A stretch of DNA of 64,000 nt, taken from assembly GCA_031556475.1 (NCBI GenBank), contig JAVBSY010000052.1:1-64000 (forward strand), written 5' to 3'. A program made the translations under genes and the position numbers. Position 1 is the first letter of the stretch; every line of letters begins with the position of its first letter. Shown in pieces: positions 44,230 through 53,989 of the stretch. Below the pieces are notes generated by a model. That model was not told the DNA's origin. It searched no databases and was given only the letters and a program-made list of their open reading frames with translations. The DNA comes from Azoarcus sp031556475. Lineage in GTDB: Bacteria; Pseudomonadota; Gammaproteobacteria; Burkholderiales; Rhodocyclaceae.

Positions 44230-45331
44230 TCACCATTCCCCCTCCCTATCGATCAGCCGTCGCCTGCTAGGCTCGCAAGGCACATGGTGGCTGGTGGCGT
44301 TCGCGGTGCTCACGCTTGCCATCGTGCCTGCGCTCAACCTGCTTGTGCCCGAAGATCACGCACTGCATCTATCCACTTACTGGGTCACATTGATCGGCAA
44401 GATCATGTGCTACGCCATCGTCGCATTGGCAATGGACCTGGTGTGGGGCTACACCGGCATTCTCAGCCTCGGTCACGGCTTGTTTTTCGCGCTGGGCGGC
44501 TATGGAATGGGCATGTACCTGATGCGTTCCGCCGGCACGGACGGCAACGCTCACAACACGCTGCCGGACTTCATGGTGTTTCTCGACTGGAAAGAGTTGC
44601 CGTGGTACTGGCAAGGCACCGAACATTTTCTCTACGCCCTGACGCTGATCGTTCTCGTACCCGGTCTGCTGGCATTCATCTTCGGTTTCTTTGCCTTCCG
44701 CTCGCGCATCAAGGGCGTGTATTTCTCCATCATTACCCAGGCGCTGACTTTCGCTGCCATGTTGCTGTTCTTCCGTAACGAAACGGGCTTTGGCGGCAAC
44801 AACGGCTTTACGGATTTCAAACGCATACTCGGTTTTTCCATCACGACACCACAAACCCGTGTCGCCCTGTTTGCCATCACTGCGCTGCTGCTCATCGTTT
44901 GCCTGTTGGGGGCACGCCATATCGTCACCTCGAAATTTGGCCGCGTGCTCACCGCCATTCGCGATGCGGAATCTCGCGTCATGTTCTCCGGCTACAACCC
45001 ATTGCCTTACAAGCTCTTCATCTGGACGCTGTCGGCCGTCATCTGCGCATTGGCCGGAGCGCTGTTCGTGCCGCAGGTCGGCATCATCAACCCCGGCGAA
45101 ATGTCGCCCGCCAATTCCATAGAGATCGCCATATGGGTCGCTGTCGGCGGGCGCGGCACACTGGTCGGCCCGCTGCTGGGCGCGGGGCTGATCAATGGCA
45201 TGAAGAGCTGGTTTACCGTCGCCTTCCCCGAATACTGGTTGTACTTTCTCGGCCTGATTTTTATCGCCGTCACGCTTTATCTGCCACAGGGTTTGATGGG
45301 GCTCATCAAACGCAAGGGAGCGCAATCATGA
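44222..45331 (+). CDS. urtC: urea ABC transporter permease UrtC
   Basis: Second inner-membrane permease, 369 residues with about ten helices. Blocks AMDLVWGYTGILSLGHGLFF, KGVYFSIITQALTFAAMLLF and NETGFGGNNGFTDF are typical of UrtC. The ATG at 44222 overlaps the urtB stop by 8 bp; an upstream TTG in frame is less likely. The stop overlaps urtD as ATGA. Confidence 0.95.
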   Translation: MPDHHSPSLSISRRLLGSQGTWWLVAFAVLTLAIVPALNLLVPEDHALHLSTYWVTLIGKIMCYAIVALAMDLVWGYTGILSLGHGLFFALGGYGMGMYLMRSAGTDGNAHNTLPDFMVFLDWKELPWYWQGTEHFLYALTLIVLVPGLLAFIFGFFAFRSRIKGVYFSIITQALTFAAMLLFFRNETGFGGNNGFTDFKRILGFSITTPQTRVALFAITALLLIVCLLGARHIVTSKFGRVLTAIRDAESRVMFSGYNPLPYKLFIWTLSAVICALAGALFVPQVGIINPGEMSPANSIEIAIWVAVGGRGTLVGPLLGAGLINGMKSWFTVAFPEYWLYFLGLIFIAVTLYLPQGLMGLIKRKGAQS

Positions 45332-46185
45332 ATGCCGAAAATATCGAGCAATTCGAACGCCTGCAAAGAACAGCCGCTTTCGACAACCGTGAAGCACGCC
45401 CCATCGGCCTGGAGCGCCTCATCGACAGTACGCAACTGGACACCACGCACGGCCCCATTCTTTACCTGGAAGACATTACCGTCAGCTTCGATGGCTTTCG
45501 CGCGCTCAACAAACTCACGCTGACGATAGACCGTGGTGAACTACGCTGCATCATCGGCCCCAATGGCGCGGGCAAGACCACCATGATGGATGTGATGACC
45601 GGCAAGACAAGACCGGATTCCGGCAGCGCCTTTTTCGGCCAGACCATCGACCTCACACGCCTGAACGAAGCACAGATCGCCCATGCGGGCATTGGCCGCA
45701 AATTCCAGAAACCGACGGTATTCGAACAATTGAGCGTGTTCGACAACCTCGAACTGGCGATGAAGATGGACAAGAGCATCTGGCACAGCCTGCATGCCCG
45801 GCTCGGTTCCGCACAGAAAACACTGATCGGGCGCACGCTGGAAACGGTTGGCCTGGAGGAACATGCCCGGCGTCAGGCCGGCTATCTGTCGCATGGGCAG
45901 AAACAGTGGCTGGAAATAGGCATGCTGCTGATGCAGGAGCCGCAGCTACTGCTGCTCGATGAACCGGCCGCTGGCATGACCGATGAAGAGACCGAACGCA
46001 GCGGTGAGCTCTTCCTGTCGCTGGCCGGTCAATACACGCTGATCGTGGTTGAACACGACATGGATTTCATCCGCCAGATTTCGCGCAAAGTCACCGTACT
46101 ACACGAAGGCAGCGTGCTGGCGGAAGGTTCGCTGGATGAAGTGCAGCATGACGAAAAAGTGATCGAGGTTTACCTGGGACGATAG
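45328..46185 (+). CDS. urtD: urea ABC transporter ATPase UrtD
   Basis: ATPase subunit, 285 residues, with Walker A GPNGAGKTTMMDVMTGKTRP, the signature LSHGQKQWLEIGMLL and Walker B LLLLDEPAAGMTDEE. An N-terminal extension of about 40 residues precedes the ABC domain, which begins LYLEDITVSFDGFRAL. The ATG at 45328 overlaps the urtC stop as ATGA; the long upstream extension of the frame within urtC is not coding. Confidence 0.95.
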   Translation: MNAENIEQFERLQRTAAFDNREARPIGLERLIDSTQLDTTHGPILYLEDITVSFDGFRALNKLTLTIDRGELRCIIGPNGAGKTTMMDVMTGKTRPDSGSAFFGQTIDLTRLNEAQIAHAGIGRKFQKPTVFEQLSVFDNLELAMKMDKSIWHSLHARLGSAQKTLIGRTLETVGLEEHARRQAGYLSHGQKQWLEIGMLLMQEPQLLLLDEPAAGMTDEETERSGELFLSLAGQYTLIVVEHDMDFIRQISRKVTVLHEGSVLAEGSLDEVQHDEKVIEVYLGR

Positions 46186-46310
46186 TCCCCCCTGCTCCAT
46201 CTTTCTGGAGTCTGGATACGAAATGTTCGAGTAGCGACCTTCGAATGAGCCAGATATCGGCCCCGCAGCAATCGAAGGCAGCAGCCCCTCAACAACAGGA
46301 TGTACAGCGC

Positions 46311-47003
46311 ATGTTACGTATCGACGCCCTGCACCAATATTACGGGAGCAGCCATACGCTGCGAGGCATCAGCCTGGGCCTCGAAAAAGGTTGCGTCACC
46401 ACGCTGCTGGGACGCAACGGTGTGGGAAAAACCACTCTGCTCAAGTGCATCGTGGGGCTGCAGCCTGTCAGCAGCGGCAGCGTCCGCCTGGGCGAACAGG
46501 ACATCACGCGTCTGCCGCCAGACAAACGCGCCGCACTGGGCCTCGCCTATGTGCCGCAAGGCCGCGAAATATTCCCACGCCTGACGGTGGAAGAAAACAT
46601 CCAGATGGGTCTGGCCAATGGGTCGGCAAGGCGCGGCATTCCGTCCTACATCTTCGAGATGTTCCCGGTGCTCAAGGAAATGCTCCCCCGCCGTGGCGGC
46701 GATCTGTCCGGCGGGCAACAGCAGCAGCTTGCCATTGCCCGTGCGCTGACCATGCGTCCCAAACTGCTGATCCTCGATGAGCCCACCGAGGGCATTCAGC
46801 CTTCGATCATCAAGGACATCGAACGCGCAATCCGGCAACTCGCACAAAGTGGCGAAATGGCCATTCTGCTGGTCGAACAGTATTACGACTTTGCCCGCTC
46901 ACTGGCAGATCGATATGCCGTGATGTCGCGCGGGGAAATCATCAAGGCCGGCCCCGGAACAGAGATGGATAGCGAAAACATCCGGCAATTGGTCAGCATC
47001 TGA
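46311..47003 (+). CDS. urtE: urea ABC transporter ATPase UrtE
   Basis: Second ATPase subunit, with Walker A GRNGVGKTTLLKCIVG, AYVPQGREIFPRLTVEENI, the signature LSGGQQQQLAIARAL and LILDEPTEGIQPSIIKDIE. Starting at 46311 (MLRIDALHQYYGSSHTLRG) the protein is 230 residues, the usual UrtE length, with AGGA ten bases upstream. An in-frame ATG at 46245 would add 22 glutamine- and alanine-rich residues and has no clear ribosome binding site. It lies 65 bp before ureD across an AT-rich gap. Confidence 0.94.
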   Translation: MLRIDALHQYYGSSHTLRGISLGLEKGCVTTLLGRNGVGKTTLLKCIVGLQPVSSGSVRLGEQDITRLPPDKRAALGLAYVPQGREIFPRLTVEENIQMGLANGSARRGIPSYIFEMFPVLKEMLPRRGGDLSGGQQQQLAIARALTMRPKLLILDEPTEGIQPSIIKDIERAIRQLAQSGEMAILLVEQYYDFARSLADRYAVMSRGEIIKAGPGTEMDSENIRQLVSI

Positions 47004-47068
47004 TTATGCAAATCAAATTCACCATATCCCTTCAATATTATTTATGAATCCTGAACATCAAAAATAGA

Positions 47069-47941
47069 ATGCACAGCAACCTCCATGCCTCCCCTGATGG
47101 TTCCCGGACTGCTGCCGCCATTTCACCTGGATGGCAGGCACATCTGAAACTCGGGTTTGAACAGCGTGAGCGGGGAACTGTACTGACGCAACGGTTGCAT
47201 ACCGGCCCGTTGCGTGTGCAAAAACCGCTTTACCCGGAAGGGAGCGATCCATGCCATGCAATCATCGTGCACCCGCCCGGCGGCATTGCGGCGGGCGATC
47301 AGCTATACATCGACCTGCATCTGCATCGAGCCGCCCAGGCTGTACTGTGCACACCGGGCGCGACCAAGTGGTATCGCAGCCAGGGCGTGCAAAGCAGCCA
47401 GACTCTGACTTTGCATGCACAGGCCGACAGCGTGGTCGAATGGCTGCCGCAGGAAAATATTGTCTTCGATTCAGCGCAGGTCGTGATGAAGACGCGCCTG
47501 GAACTGGATTCCAGCGCCCGCATGCTCGGATGGGATATCACCTGCCTGGGACGCAGCGCCCACAGTGAGCGCTTTACACAAGGGCAACTCGCCCAACGCA
47601 TCGACTTCTACCGCGCAGGGAAACTGGTATGGAGCGAGCGCGGCCACCTGCGGGGCAACGACCCCTTGCTGCAATCTCCCACTGGATTACAAGGGCATAC
47701 CACCTACGGCACCATGTGGCTTGCCGGCATTGCCCCTGGCAGGGACCTGCTCAAAGCACTGCGCAAAATCGAATTCACTCAAGGCGCATGCGCTGTCACC
47801 GCATTGCCTGACGTCACCCTGATACGCACCCTGTCCTCCTCGTGCGAAGCAATACGCCAGCATTTCATTCAACTGCGACAAATCATCCGCCCATGCTGGC
47901 TGCAGCGCGAAGCTCAGCCGCTACGCATCTGGGCAACCTGA
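47069..47941 (+). CDS. ureD: urease accessory protein UreD
   Basis: Scaffold for the UreDFG complex that delivers nickel to the urease active site. The 290-residue protein shows VLTQRLHTGPLRVQKPLYPE, HAIIVHPPGGIAAGDQLYID, TPGATKWYRSQG and EWLPQENIVFDSAQV, all standard UreD blocks. It starts at 47069 and is 15 bp before ureA. Confidence 0.95.
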   Translation: MHSNLHASPDGSRTAAAISPGWQAHLKLGFEQRERGTVLTQRLHTGPLRVQKPLYPEGSDPCHAIIVHPPGGIAAGDQLYIDLHLHRAAQAVLCTPGATKWYRSQGVQSSQTLTLHAQADSVVEWLPQENIVFDSAQVVMKTRLELDSSARMLGWDITCLGRSAHSERFTQGQLAQRIDFYRAGKLVWSERGHLRGNDPLLQSPTGLQGHTTYGTMWLAGIAPGRDLLKALRKIEFTQGACAVTALPDVTLIRTLSSSCEAIRQHFIQLRQIIRPCWLQREAQPLRIWAT

Positions 47942-47956
47942 TACGGCTGAAAAATC

Positions 47957-48259
47957 ATGGAACTGACACCCCGCGAAAAAGACAAGCTGCTGATCTTCAC
48001 CGCCGCTTTGCTGGCCGAACGCCGCAAGGCGCGCGGGCTCAAGCTCAACTATCCGGAAGCAGTCGCCTACATTTCGGCAGCCATCATGGAAGGAGCACGT
48101 GACGGCCGAAGCGTCGCCGAACTCATGAGCTACGGCACCACCCTGCTTGCACGAAGCGATGTCATGGACGGTATCGCCGAAATGATTCCAGATATCCAGG
48201 TCGAAGCCACGTTCCCGGACGGCACCAAACTTGTCACCGTTCACCACCCCATTCTCTGA
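47957..48259 (+). CDS. ureA: urease subunit gamma
   Basis: Smallest urease structural subunit, 100 residues, full length: MELTPREKDKLLIFTAALLA, the GLKLNYPEAVAYI block, ARDGRSVAELMSYGTTLL and VTVHHPIL at the end. It is a separate protein, as in most proteobacteria. Confidence 0.97.
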   Translation: MELTPREKDKLLIFTAALLAERRKARGLKLNYPEAVAYISAAIMEGARDGRSVAELMSYGTTLLARSDVMDGIAEMIPDIQVEATFPDGTKLVTVHHPIL

Positions 48260-48271
48260 GAAGACGACATC

Positions 48272-48865
48272 ATGCGGATACTTTCCTCCATCACTGCCGC
48301 TGCGACACTCGCAGCACTGTCCGGTGCCGCATTCGCGCATACAGGAAGCGACACGGGCATACATCACCTGGACGGCATGGCCCAAGGATTTCTCCATCCA
48401 TTTACAGGGATGGATCACCTGACAGCCATGATAGCCATCGGCATCTGGAGCGCGATGACTGCGCGCCGCATCTGGGCCGCTCCCCTGTCGTTCGCAGCAC
48501 TGTTGCTCGCAGGCGCTCTGTTGGGCGCCAATGGAATCCAATCCATATACGTCGAATCCATGATTGCCGTCTCCGTGCTGATCAGCGGCCTGCTGCTCGC
48601 CACCCGCACATCGTTGCCGACCATGGCGGGAAGTTCTCTGATTGGCGTATTCGCGCTCTTTCATGGCATGGCGCATGGCGTCGAGCTGTCTCATGCACAA
48701 AGCATTGGCGGCGCGCTGGCGGGCATGGTCGCCGGCACAATACTCCTGCATATCGTCGGGCTGGCCATCGGCATATTCTTGCTGCGCACAAGCACATCGT
48801 GGTCGCGCCTGATCGGAATCTCCGTTTCCATGCTGGGCATTGGCCTGCTGAGCACCGCACTCTAG
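48272..48865 (+). CDS. ureJ: HupE/UreJ family protein, probable nickel permease
   Basis: A 197-residue membrane protein with a signal peptide (ending SGAAFA) and about six helices. HPFTGMDHLTAMIAIGIWS, with its HPxxGxDH motif, and LFHGMAHGVEL are the metal-binding blocks of the HupE/UreJ family. In urease loci it is thought to import nickel. Here it is placed between ureA and ureB, an arrangement seen in several proteobacteria. Confidence 0.93.
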   Translation: MRILSSITAAATLAALSGAAFAHTGSDTGIHHLDGMAQGFLHPFTGMDHLTAMIAIGIWSAMTARRIWAAPLSFAALLLAGALLGANGIQSIYVESMIAVSVLISGLLLATRTSLPTMAGSSLIGVFALFHGMAHGVELSHAQSIGGALAGMVAGTILLHIVGLAIGIFLLRTSTSWSRLIGISVSMLGIGLLSTAL

Positions 48866-48876
48866 GAGAACCCACC

Positions 48877-49182
48877 ATGCACCCTGGCGAAATTCTTACC
48901 AATGGCGAAGAAATCGAACTCAACAGTGGTCGTCGCACGCAAACACTGGTCGTCATCAACACTGGCGACCGCCCGATTCAGGTCGGCTCTCATTACCACT
49001 TTGCGGAAACCAACTCTGCGCTGTCATTCGACCGCGCAGCGGCGCGAGGCATGCGGCTGAATATTGCCGCCGGTACGGCCGTCCGTTTTGAGCCAGGACA
49101 AAGCCGTACTGTCGAACTGGTCGATTATGCAGGGGAGCGCAGGGTATTCGGTTTTCAAGGCCAGGTACAGGGCACGCTTTAG
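48877..49182 (+). CDS. ureB: urease subunit beta
   Basis: Structural subunit of 101 residues, MHPGEILTNGEEIELNSGRR, with VGSHYHFAETNSAL and GMRLNIAAGTAVRFEPG. The ATG at 48877 follows TAGGAGAACCCACC; the longer frame from 48799 lies inside ureJ and is rejected. Six bases separate it from ureC. Confidence 0.97.
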   Translation: MHPGEILTNGEEIELNSGRRTQTLVVINTGDRPIQVGSHYHFAETNSALSFDRAAARGMRLNIAAGTAVRFEPGQSRTVELVDYAGERRVFGFQGQVQGTL

Positions 49183-49188
49183 GAATAC

Positions 49189-50895
49189 ATGGACATGACG
49201 AAAATAGCGCGTTGCGCCTATGCCGAAATGTTTGGTCCCACCACAGACGACCGCGTTCGACTGGCAGATACCGATCTGTTCATCGAAGTCGAACACGACC
49301 ATACGATCTACGGTGAAGAAGTGAAGTTCGGCGGCGGCAAAGTCATTCGCGACGGCATGGGGCAAAGCCAGCGATGCAGCGCGGACGTGGCCGACACGGT
49401 GATTACCAATGCATTGATCCTCGATCACTGGGGCATCGTCAAAGCCGACATCGGCCTGAAGAATGGGCGCATCCAGGGTATCGGCAAAGCAGGCAATCCT
49501 GACGTGCAACCAGGCGTCACCATCCCGATCGGTGCAGGTACGGAAATCATCGCTGCCGAAGGCATGATCGTTACCGCTGGCGGCATCGACAGCCATATTC
49601 ACTTCATCTGTCCACAGCAGATCGAAGAAGCACTTGCCAGCGGCATCACCACGATGATTGGCGGCGGCACAGGCCCCGCAACCGGCACGTTGGCCACCAC
49701 CTGCACTCCCGGGCCATGGCATATCCATCGAATGCTGGAAGCAGCCGAAGCATTGCCCATGAACCTGGGTTTTCTCGGCAAAGGCAATGTCAGCCAACCC
49801 ACGCCATTGCGTGAGCAGATCGAGGCTGGTGCGATTGGCCTGAAATTGCATGAAGACTGGGGCAGCACACCTGCCGCCATCGACAACTGCCTGTCGGTTG
49901 CCGATGAACACGACGTGCAGGTTGCCATTCACACCGACACGCTGAATGAAAGCGGCTTTGTCGAAACCACCATTGCCGCTTTCAAAAACCGCACCATTCA
50001 CAGTTTTCATACCGAAGGTGCTGGCGGCGGTCACGCGCCGGACATTCTTCGAGTCGTCGGACACGGCAATGTCCTGCCTTCTTCCACCAACCCGACACGA
50101 CCCTACACCATCAACACGCTGGACGAGCACCTGGACATGCTGATGGTTTGCCATCATCTGGACGCCGCGATTGCCGAAGACATCGCCTTTGCCGAGTCAC
50201 GCATTCGTCGCGAAACCATCGCAGCCGAAGACATCCTGCACGACCTGGGCGCCATCAGCATGTATTCCAGCGACTCGCAGGCGATGGGACGCGTCGGAGA
50301 AGTCATTCTCCGCTGCTGGCAAACCGCGCACAAGATGAAACTGCAACGCGGCGCATTGGATGGTGATTCCGCCCATCACGACAATATGCGCGCCAAGCGC
50401 TATATCGCAAAATACACCATCAACCCGGCCATTACTCATGGCATATCACATCTTGTCGGCTCCATCGAACCCGGCAAGCTGGCCGACCTCGTGCTATGGA
50501 AGCCGGCGTTCTTTGGCGTCAAACCCAGCCTTATCGTAAAAGGCGGCATGATCGCCTGCGCAGCAATGGGCGATATCAACGGCTCCATCCCCACACCGCA
50601 ACCCGTGCACTACCGCCCCATGTTCGGCGCCTTGGGTAGAGCACTCAGCACTTCGGTCACCTTCGTATCACAGGCCGCCCTCGAAAACCCATCGCTCAGG
50701 GAACTCCGTCTGCACAAACCGCTGGAAGCCATTCGCAATACCCGCAGCATCACCAAGCAGCACATGATCCATAACGATTACGCTCCCGATCTGCAAGTCG
50801 ATCCTGAAACCTATGAAGTTCGTGCGGATGGCCAGTTGCTCGTCTGCGAACCAGCCAGCGAGCTGCCGCTGGCACAGCGCTATTTCCTGTTCTGA
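49189..50895 (+). CDS. ureC: urease subunit alpha
   Basis: Catalytic subunit, 568 residues, hydrolysing urea to ammonia and carbamate with two nickel ions. Metal ligands are recognisable: the HIH pair in GGIDSHIHFICPQQ, the carbamylated lysine in GLKLHEDWG, and the histidines in VAIHTDTLNE and HSFHTEGAGGGHAPD. The flap cysteine and histidine lie in MLMVCHHLD, and FAESRIRRETIAAED follows. Full length and intact. Confidence 0.98.
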   Translation: MDMTKIARCAYAEMFGPTTDDRVRLADTDLFIEVEHDHTIYGEEVKFGGGKVIRDGMGQSQRCSADVADTVITNALILDHWGIVKADIGLKNGRIQGIGKAGNPDVQPGVTIPIGAGTEIIAAEGMIVTAGGIDSHIHFICPQQIEEALASGITTMIGGGTGPATGTLATTCTPGPWHIHRMLEAAEALPMNLGFLGKGNVSQPTPLREQIEAGAIGLKLHEDWGSTPAAIDNCLSVADEHDVQVAIHTDTLNESGFVETTIAAFKNRTIHSFHTEGAGGGHAPDILRVVGHGNVLPSSTNPTRPYTINTLDEHLDMLMVCHHLDAAIAEDIAFAESRIRRETIAAEDILHDLGAISMYSSDSQAMGRVGEVILRCWQTAHKMKLQRGALDGDSAHHDNMRAKRYIAKYTINPAITHGISHLVGSIEPGKLADLVLWKPAFFGVKPSLIVKGGMIACAAMGDINGSIPTPQPVHYRPMFGALGRALSTSVTFVSQAALENPSLRELRLHKPLEAIRNTRSITKQHMIHNDYAPDLQVDPETYEVRADGQLLVCEPASELPLAQRYFLF

Positions 50896-50904
50896 CAAGC
50901 CATC

Positions 50905-51399
50905 ATGCTATTGATCGAAAAAACCTACCACGGCGATCTGCCCGCTATCGACAAACTGGTACTGAATTTCGATGCGCGCACGAAAAGCCGCCTGCGCACA
51001 CGGTTGGCCAGTGGCACGGAAGTCGGCATATTTTTGCCACGCGGCACGATCCTGCGCGGTGGAAACAAGCTGCAGAGCCAGGAAGAACACATCATAGAAG
51101 TCGTCGCCGCGCCCGAGCAATTGCTCGAAGCCCGCTGCTCCGATGCCCTTGAACTGACCCGTGCGGCTTACCACCTGGGCAACCGCCATGTCGCCGTTGA
51201 AATCGGCACAGACGGACAGGGGCATTGGCTACGTATTCAGGCAGACCATGTGCTGGAAAACATGTTGGTTGGCCTGGGGGCAAAAGTACGTGCCATACAG
51301 GCGCCATTCGAGCCCGAAGCAGGTGCTTATGCACCAGGACATCACCACAGCGAACGCGGAGCGACAGAAGCCCGCATCCATGTCATGGGTGGGAAGTAA
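50905..51399 (+). CDS. ureE: urease accessory protein UreE
   Basis: Nickel metallochaperone of 164 residues. The N-terminal domain begins MLLIEKTYHGDLPAIDKLVL; the C-terminal domain has the metal-site YHLGNRHVAVEI, with its GNRH motif, and a short GHHHS tail motif instead of a long His-rich tail. It is 9 bp behind ureC and 7 bp before ureF. Confidence 0.95.
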   Translation: MLLIEKTYHGDLPAIDKLVLNFDARTKSRLRTRLASGTEVGIFLPRGTILRGGNKLQSQEEHIIEVVAAPEQLLEARCSDALELTRAAYHLGNRHVAVEIGTDGQGHWLRIQADHVLENMLVGLGAKVRAIQAPFEPEAGAYAPGHHHSERGATEARIHVMGGK

Positions 51400-51406
51400 A
51401 TAACCG

Positions 51407-52090
51407 ATGGACAGTCGACTAGCGCATCTGCTTCACCTTGCCAGTCCCGCCCTGCCTGTCGGTGCTTTTTCGTATTCACAGGGGTTGGAGCAGGTCATCG
51501 AGTGCAAGCCACCGGACACGGAAGGTGCCGATCTGGCCCGGCAATGGATCGCCGATACACTGCGCTTTTCGCTGATACGCTGCGAAGTGCCCATGATGGC
51601 TTCCATGCTAAAGACATGGAACGGCAAGGATTCTGAAAAACTTGCCAAGCTGAACGAAACCTTCATCGCCCTGCGCGAAACCGCGGAGGTGCGGGCCGAA
51701 ACCTTGCAAATGGGTTATTCGCTGGCCCGGCTGTTGCGGGATCTCGATGGCGTACCCGAATACATCCGGAACACATTGCATGCCATGGATGAAACGGCCT
51801 ACCCCACTGCCTGGGCCGCCGCAGCCAGCCATTGGCAGCTATCCGAAGCCGACGCTGCACAGGCCTATCTATGGGCATGGCTGGAAAATCAGGTCATGGC
51901 AGCCGTCAAACTCATCCCTCTGGGGCAAACCCAGGGACAAAAAATCCTGCTGCAACTGGCGGCCGATTTACCCACTCTGGCACACCAGGCCATCGATCAC
52001 ACTGAAGACGATTGGGAGAACTTCACGCCTGGACTGGCAATAGCCAGCAGCCTGCACGAAACGCAGTACACACGCTTGTTCCGCTCATGA
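51407..52090 (+). CDS. ureF: urease accessory protein UreF
   Basis: Activating protein in the UreDFG complex, 227 residues, all helical. Blocks SPALPVGAFSYSQGLEQVIE and ETAEVRAETLQMGYSLARLL are standard, as is KLIPLGQTQGQKILLQLA near the C terminus. The N terminus reads MDSRLAHLLHLA. It lies 29 bp before ureG. Confidence 0.95.
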   Translation: MDSRLAHLLHLASPALPVGAFSYSQGLEQVIECKPPDTEGADLARQWIADTLRFSLIRCEVPMMASMLKTWNGKDSEKLAKLNETFIALRETAEVRAETLQMGYSLARLLRDLDGVPEYIRNTLHAMDETAYPTAWAAAASHWQLSEADAAQAYLWAWLENQVMAAVKLIPLGQTQGQKILLQLAADLPTLAHQAIDHTEDDWENFTPGLAIASSLHETQYTRLFRS

Positions 52091-52119
52091 CAGGTCAACA
52101 CCCTCTCTGAAAACCCGAT

Positions 52120-52749
52120 ATGAATATATTGACGCCTTCTTCGCAAACGGCCCTGCGCATTGGCATAGGCGGCCCGGTCGGTTCGGGAAAAACTGCACTG
52201 ACACTGGCCCTGTGTCGTGCCCTACGCGACCGTTACAACATCGCTGTCGTCACCAACGACATCTACACAGCCGAAGACGCCGAATTTCTGGTGCGGAACG
52301 AAGCCCTCGCCCCGGAACGCATCCTGGGGGTGGAAACCGGGGGATGCCCACACACCGCCATCCGCGAAGACGCTTCCATCAATCTGGAAGCCATCGACCG
52401 CCTCAACCGTCGTTTTCCCGGACTGGAAATCATTTTCGTCGAGTCGGGTGGGGATAACCTTGCCGCGACTTTTTCACCGGAATTGTCGGACTTGACGCTT
52501 TATGTCATAGACGTATCCGCTGGTGACAAAATTCCCCGCAAGGGTGGCCCTGGCATTACCAAAAGCGACTTGCTCGTCATCAACAAAATCGATCTAGCCC
52601 CCATGGTGGGAGCATCGCTGGAAGTCATGGATCGCGACGCCCGCAAGATGCGTGCAGACAAACCTTTCGTATTCAGTAACTTAAAAAACAATCAGGGCCT
52701 GGAAGAAATCATTTCTTTCATCGAGACACAGGGTTTGATGAAAAACTGA
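52120..52749 (+). CDS. ureG: urease accessory GTPase UreG
   Basis: SIMIBI-class GTPase that provides energy for nickel insertion, 209 residues. The P-loop is GGPVGSGKTALTLALC, the nickel-binding CPH motif is in VETGGCPHTAIREDAS, and FVESGGDNLAATFSPEL and DLLVINKIDLAP complete the GTPase. It is the last gene of the 13-gene locus; the next gene is convergent. Confidence 0.97.
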   Translation: MNILTPSSQTALRIGIGGPVGSGKTALTLALCRALRDRYNIAVVTNDIYTAEDAEFLVRNEALAPERILGVETGGCPHTAIREDASINLEAIDRLNRRFPGLEIIFVESGGDNLAATFSPELSDLTLYVIDVSAGDKIPRKGGPGITKSDLLVINKIDLAPMVGASLEVMDRDARKMRADKPFVFSNLKNNQGLEEIISFIETQGLMKN

Positions 52750-52807
52750 GAATCAACGCTCAGTTGACCAGATAAAGAGCGGAGTACGGTCAGTCTGTGT
52801 GCCGGGC

Positions 52808-53941
52808 CTATATTCCCGGCAGTTCCCACCACGGCGTGAAAGCCTGCTGCCTGTCTGCGATGCGCACTACTTCGCCGATTGTGGGAGTCAGCAATCTGAA
52901 CGGTTTGCCCTGGCTGGCGGCGGCAATGCGCCGGTAAGGATCGTCCCAGGTGTGGTTGGCCATGGCGAAACGGCCTGAATGAGCAGGCAGCAGCGACGCG
53001 GCGCGCAGGTCCAGCGCGCCCTGGACCGCCTCCTCCGGCATCATGTGGATTTGTGACCAGTCGGGGTCGTACTGGCCGTTGTCCATGATCGCCAGGTCGA
53101 TGGCGCCGAATTTTTGGCCGATTTCGGCAAAGTGCGGGCCGTAGCCGCTGTCGCCGCTGTAAAAGATCTTGTGTTGCGTTGTCTCGAACATGAAACCGGC
53201 CCACAAGGTTCGATTGCCGCGAATGAGACGACCGGAAAAGTGCCGTGCCGGCAGGACGTGTACTGTCAGCCCTGGCTCCAGTACCAGCGTGTCGTACCAG
53301 TCGGCTTCGTGGATTCTTTCCGAGTCGAATCCCCAACGGGCCAGATGCGCACCGACGCCGAGCGGACTGATGATGGTGCCGATTCTCGAGCGCATCGCGG
53401 TCAGCGTCGGGTAGTCCAGATGGTCCCAGTGGTCGTGCGAGATGACCAGGTAATCGATATCGGGCATCGCGGCGGCGTTGTAGGGATAGTTCCCGCCAAA
53501 AGCCCGGTTGAGAAATGCCAGGGGTGCGGCGTTGCTGCTGAACACCGGGTCGATCAGGATGCGTTTGCCGGCCAGTTGCAGGTAATAGGACGAGTGCCCG
53601 AGCCAGACGATGGCATCCTGGTTCCTGTCGAGCCGGTTCAGGTCGGTTTCGACCATCGGCAATGCCTGTGTCGGCCTCAGCCGTGGGTGATCGCCGAAAA
53701 AATGGTCATACATCGACGCCCAGCGACTGCGTTTGCCGGACAGCATGGTGGTCGGAACCTGGTTGCGGAATTCGCCGTCCCGGTAGTTCGGCGATGCCTG
53801 AATACGGATCAGATGCTGCCCTTCGGGCAGATTGCCGAACTCCGGCGACGACAGCCATAAGGTCATGGCGACCACGCTAGCGAGAAGAGCCGTGATGGCC
53901 AGCCAATACCGGATCTTTCGTTTGCTTGCGACGACGCTCAA
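52808..53941 (-). CDS. MBL-fold metallohydrolase (NAPE-PLD/UlaG-like)
   Basis: A 377-residue protein with a single N-terminal membrane helix or signal anchor (about 10-32) and a metallo-beta-lactamase domain. Metal motif HDHWDH lies in LVISHDHWDHLDYPTL; further ligands lie in PARHFSGR, YSGDSGYGPHF and LLPAHSGRFAMA. The layout resembles NAPE-PLD-like and UlaG-like hydrolases, probably periplasmic or membrane attached. Substrate unknown. Convergent with ureG. Confidence 0.87.
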   Translation of the reverse strand: MSVVASKRKIRYWLAITALLASVVAMTLWLSSPEFGNLPEGQHLIRIQASPNYRDGEFRNQVPTTMLSGKRSRWASMYDHFFGDHPRLRPTQALPMVETDLNRLDRNQDAIVWLGHSSYYLQLAGKRILIDPVFSSNAAPLAFLNRAFGGNYPYNAAAMPDIDYLVISHDHWDHLDYPTLTAMRSRIGTIISPLGVGAHLARWGFDSERIHEADWYDTLVLEPGLTVHVLPARHFSGRLIRGNRTLWAGFMFETTQHKIFYSGDSGYGPHFAEIGQKFGAIDLAIMDNGQYDPDWSQIHMMPEEAVQGALDLRAASLLPAHSGRFAMANHTWDDPYRRIAAASQGKPFRLLTPTIGEVVRIADRQQAFTPWWELPGI

Positions 53942-53989
53942 TCACCGTTCTCCCTACATGCCATTGTATTGCGCTCGAATCCCGGCTGC

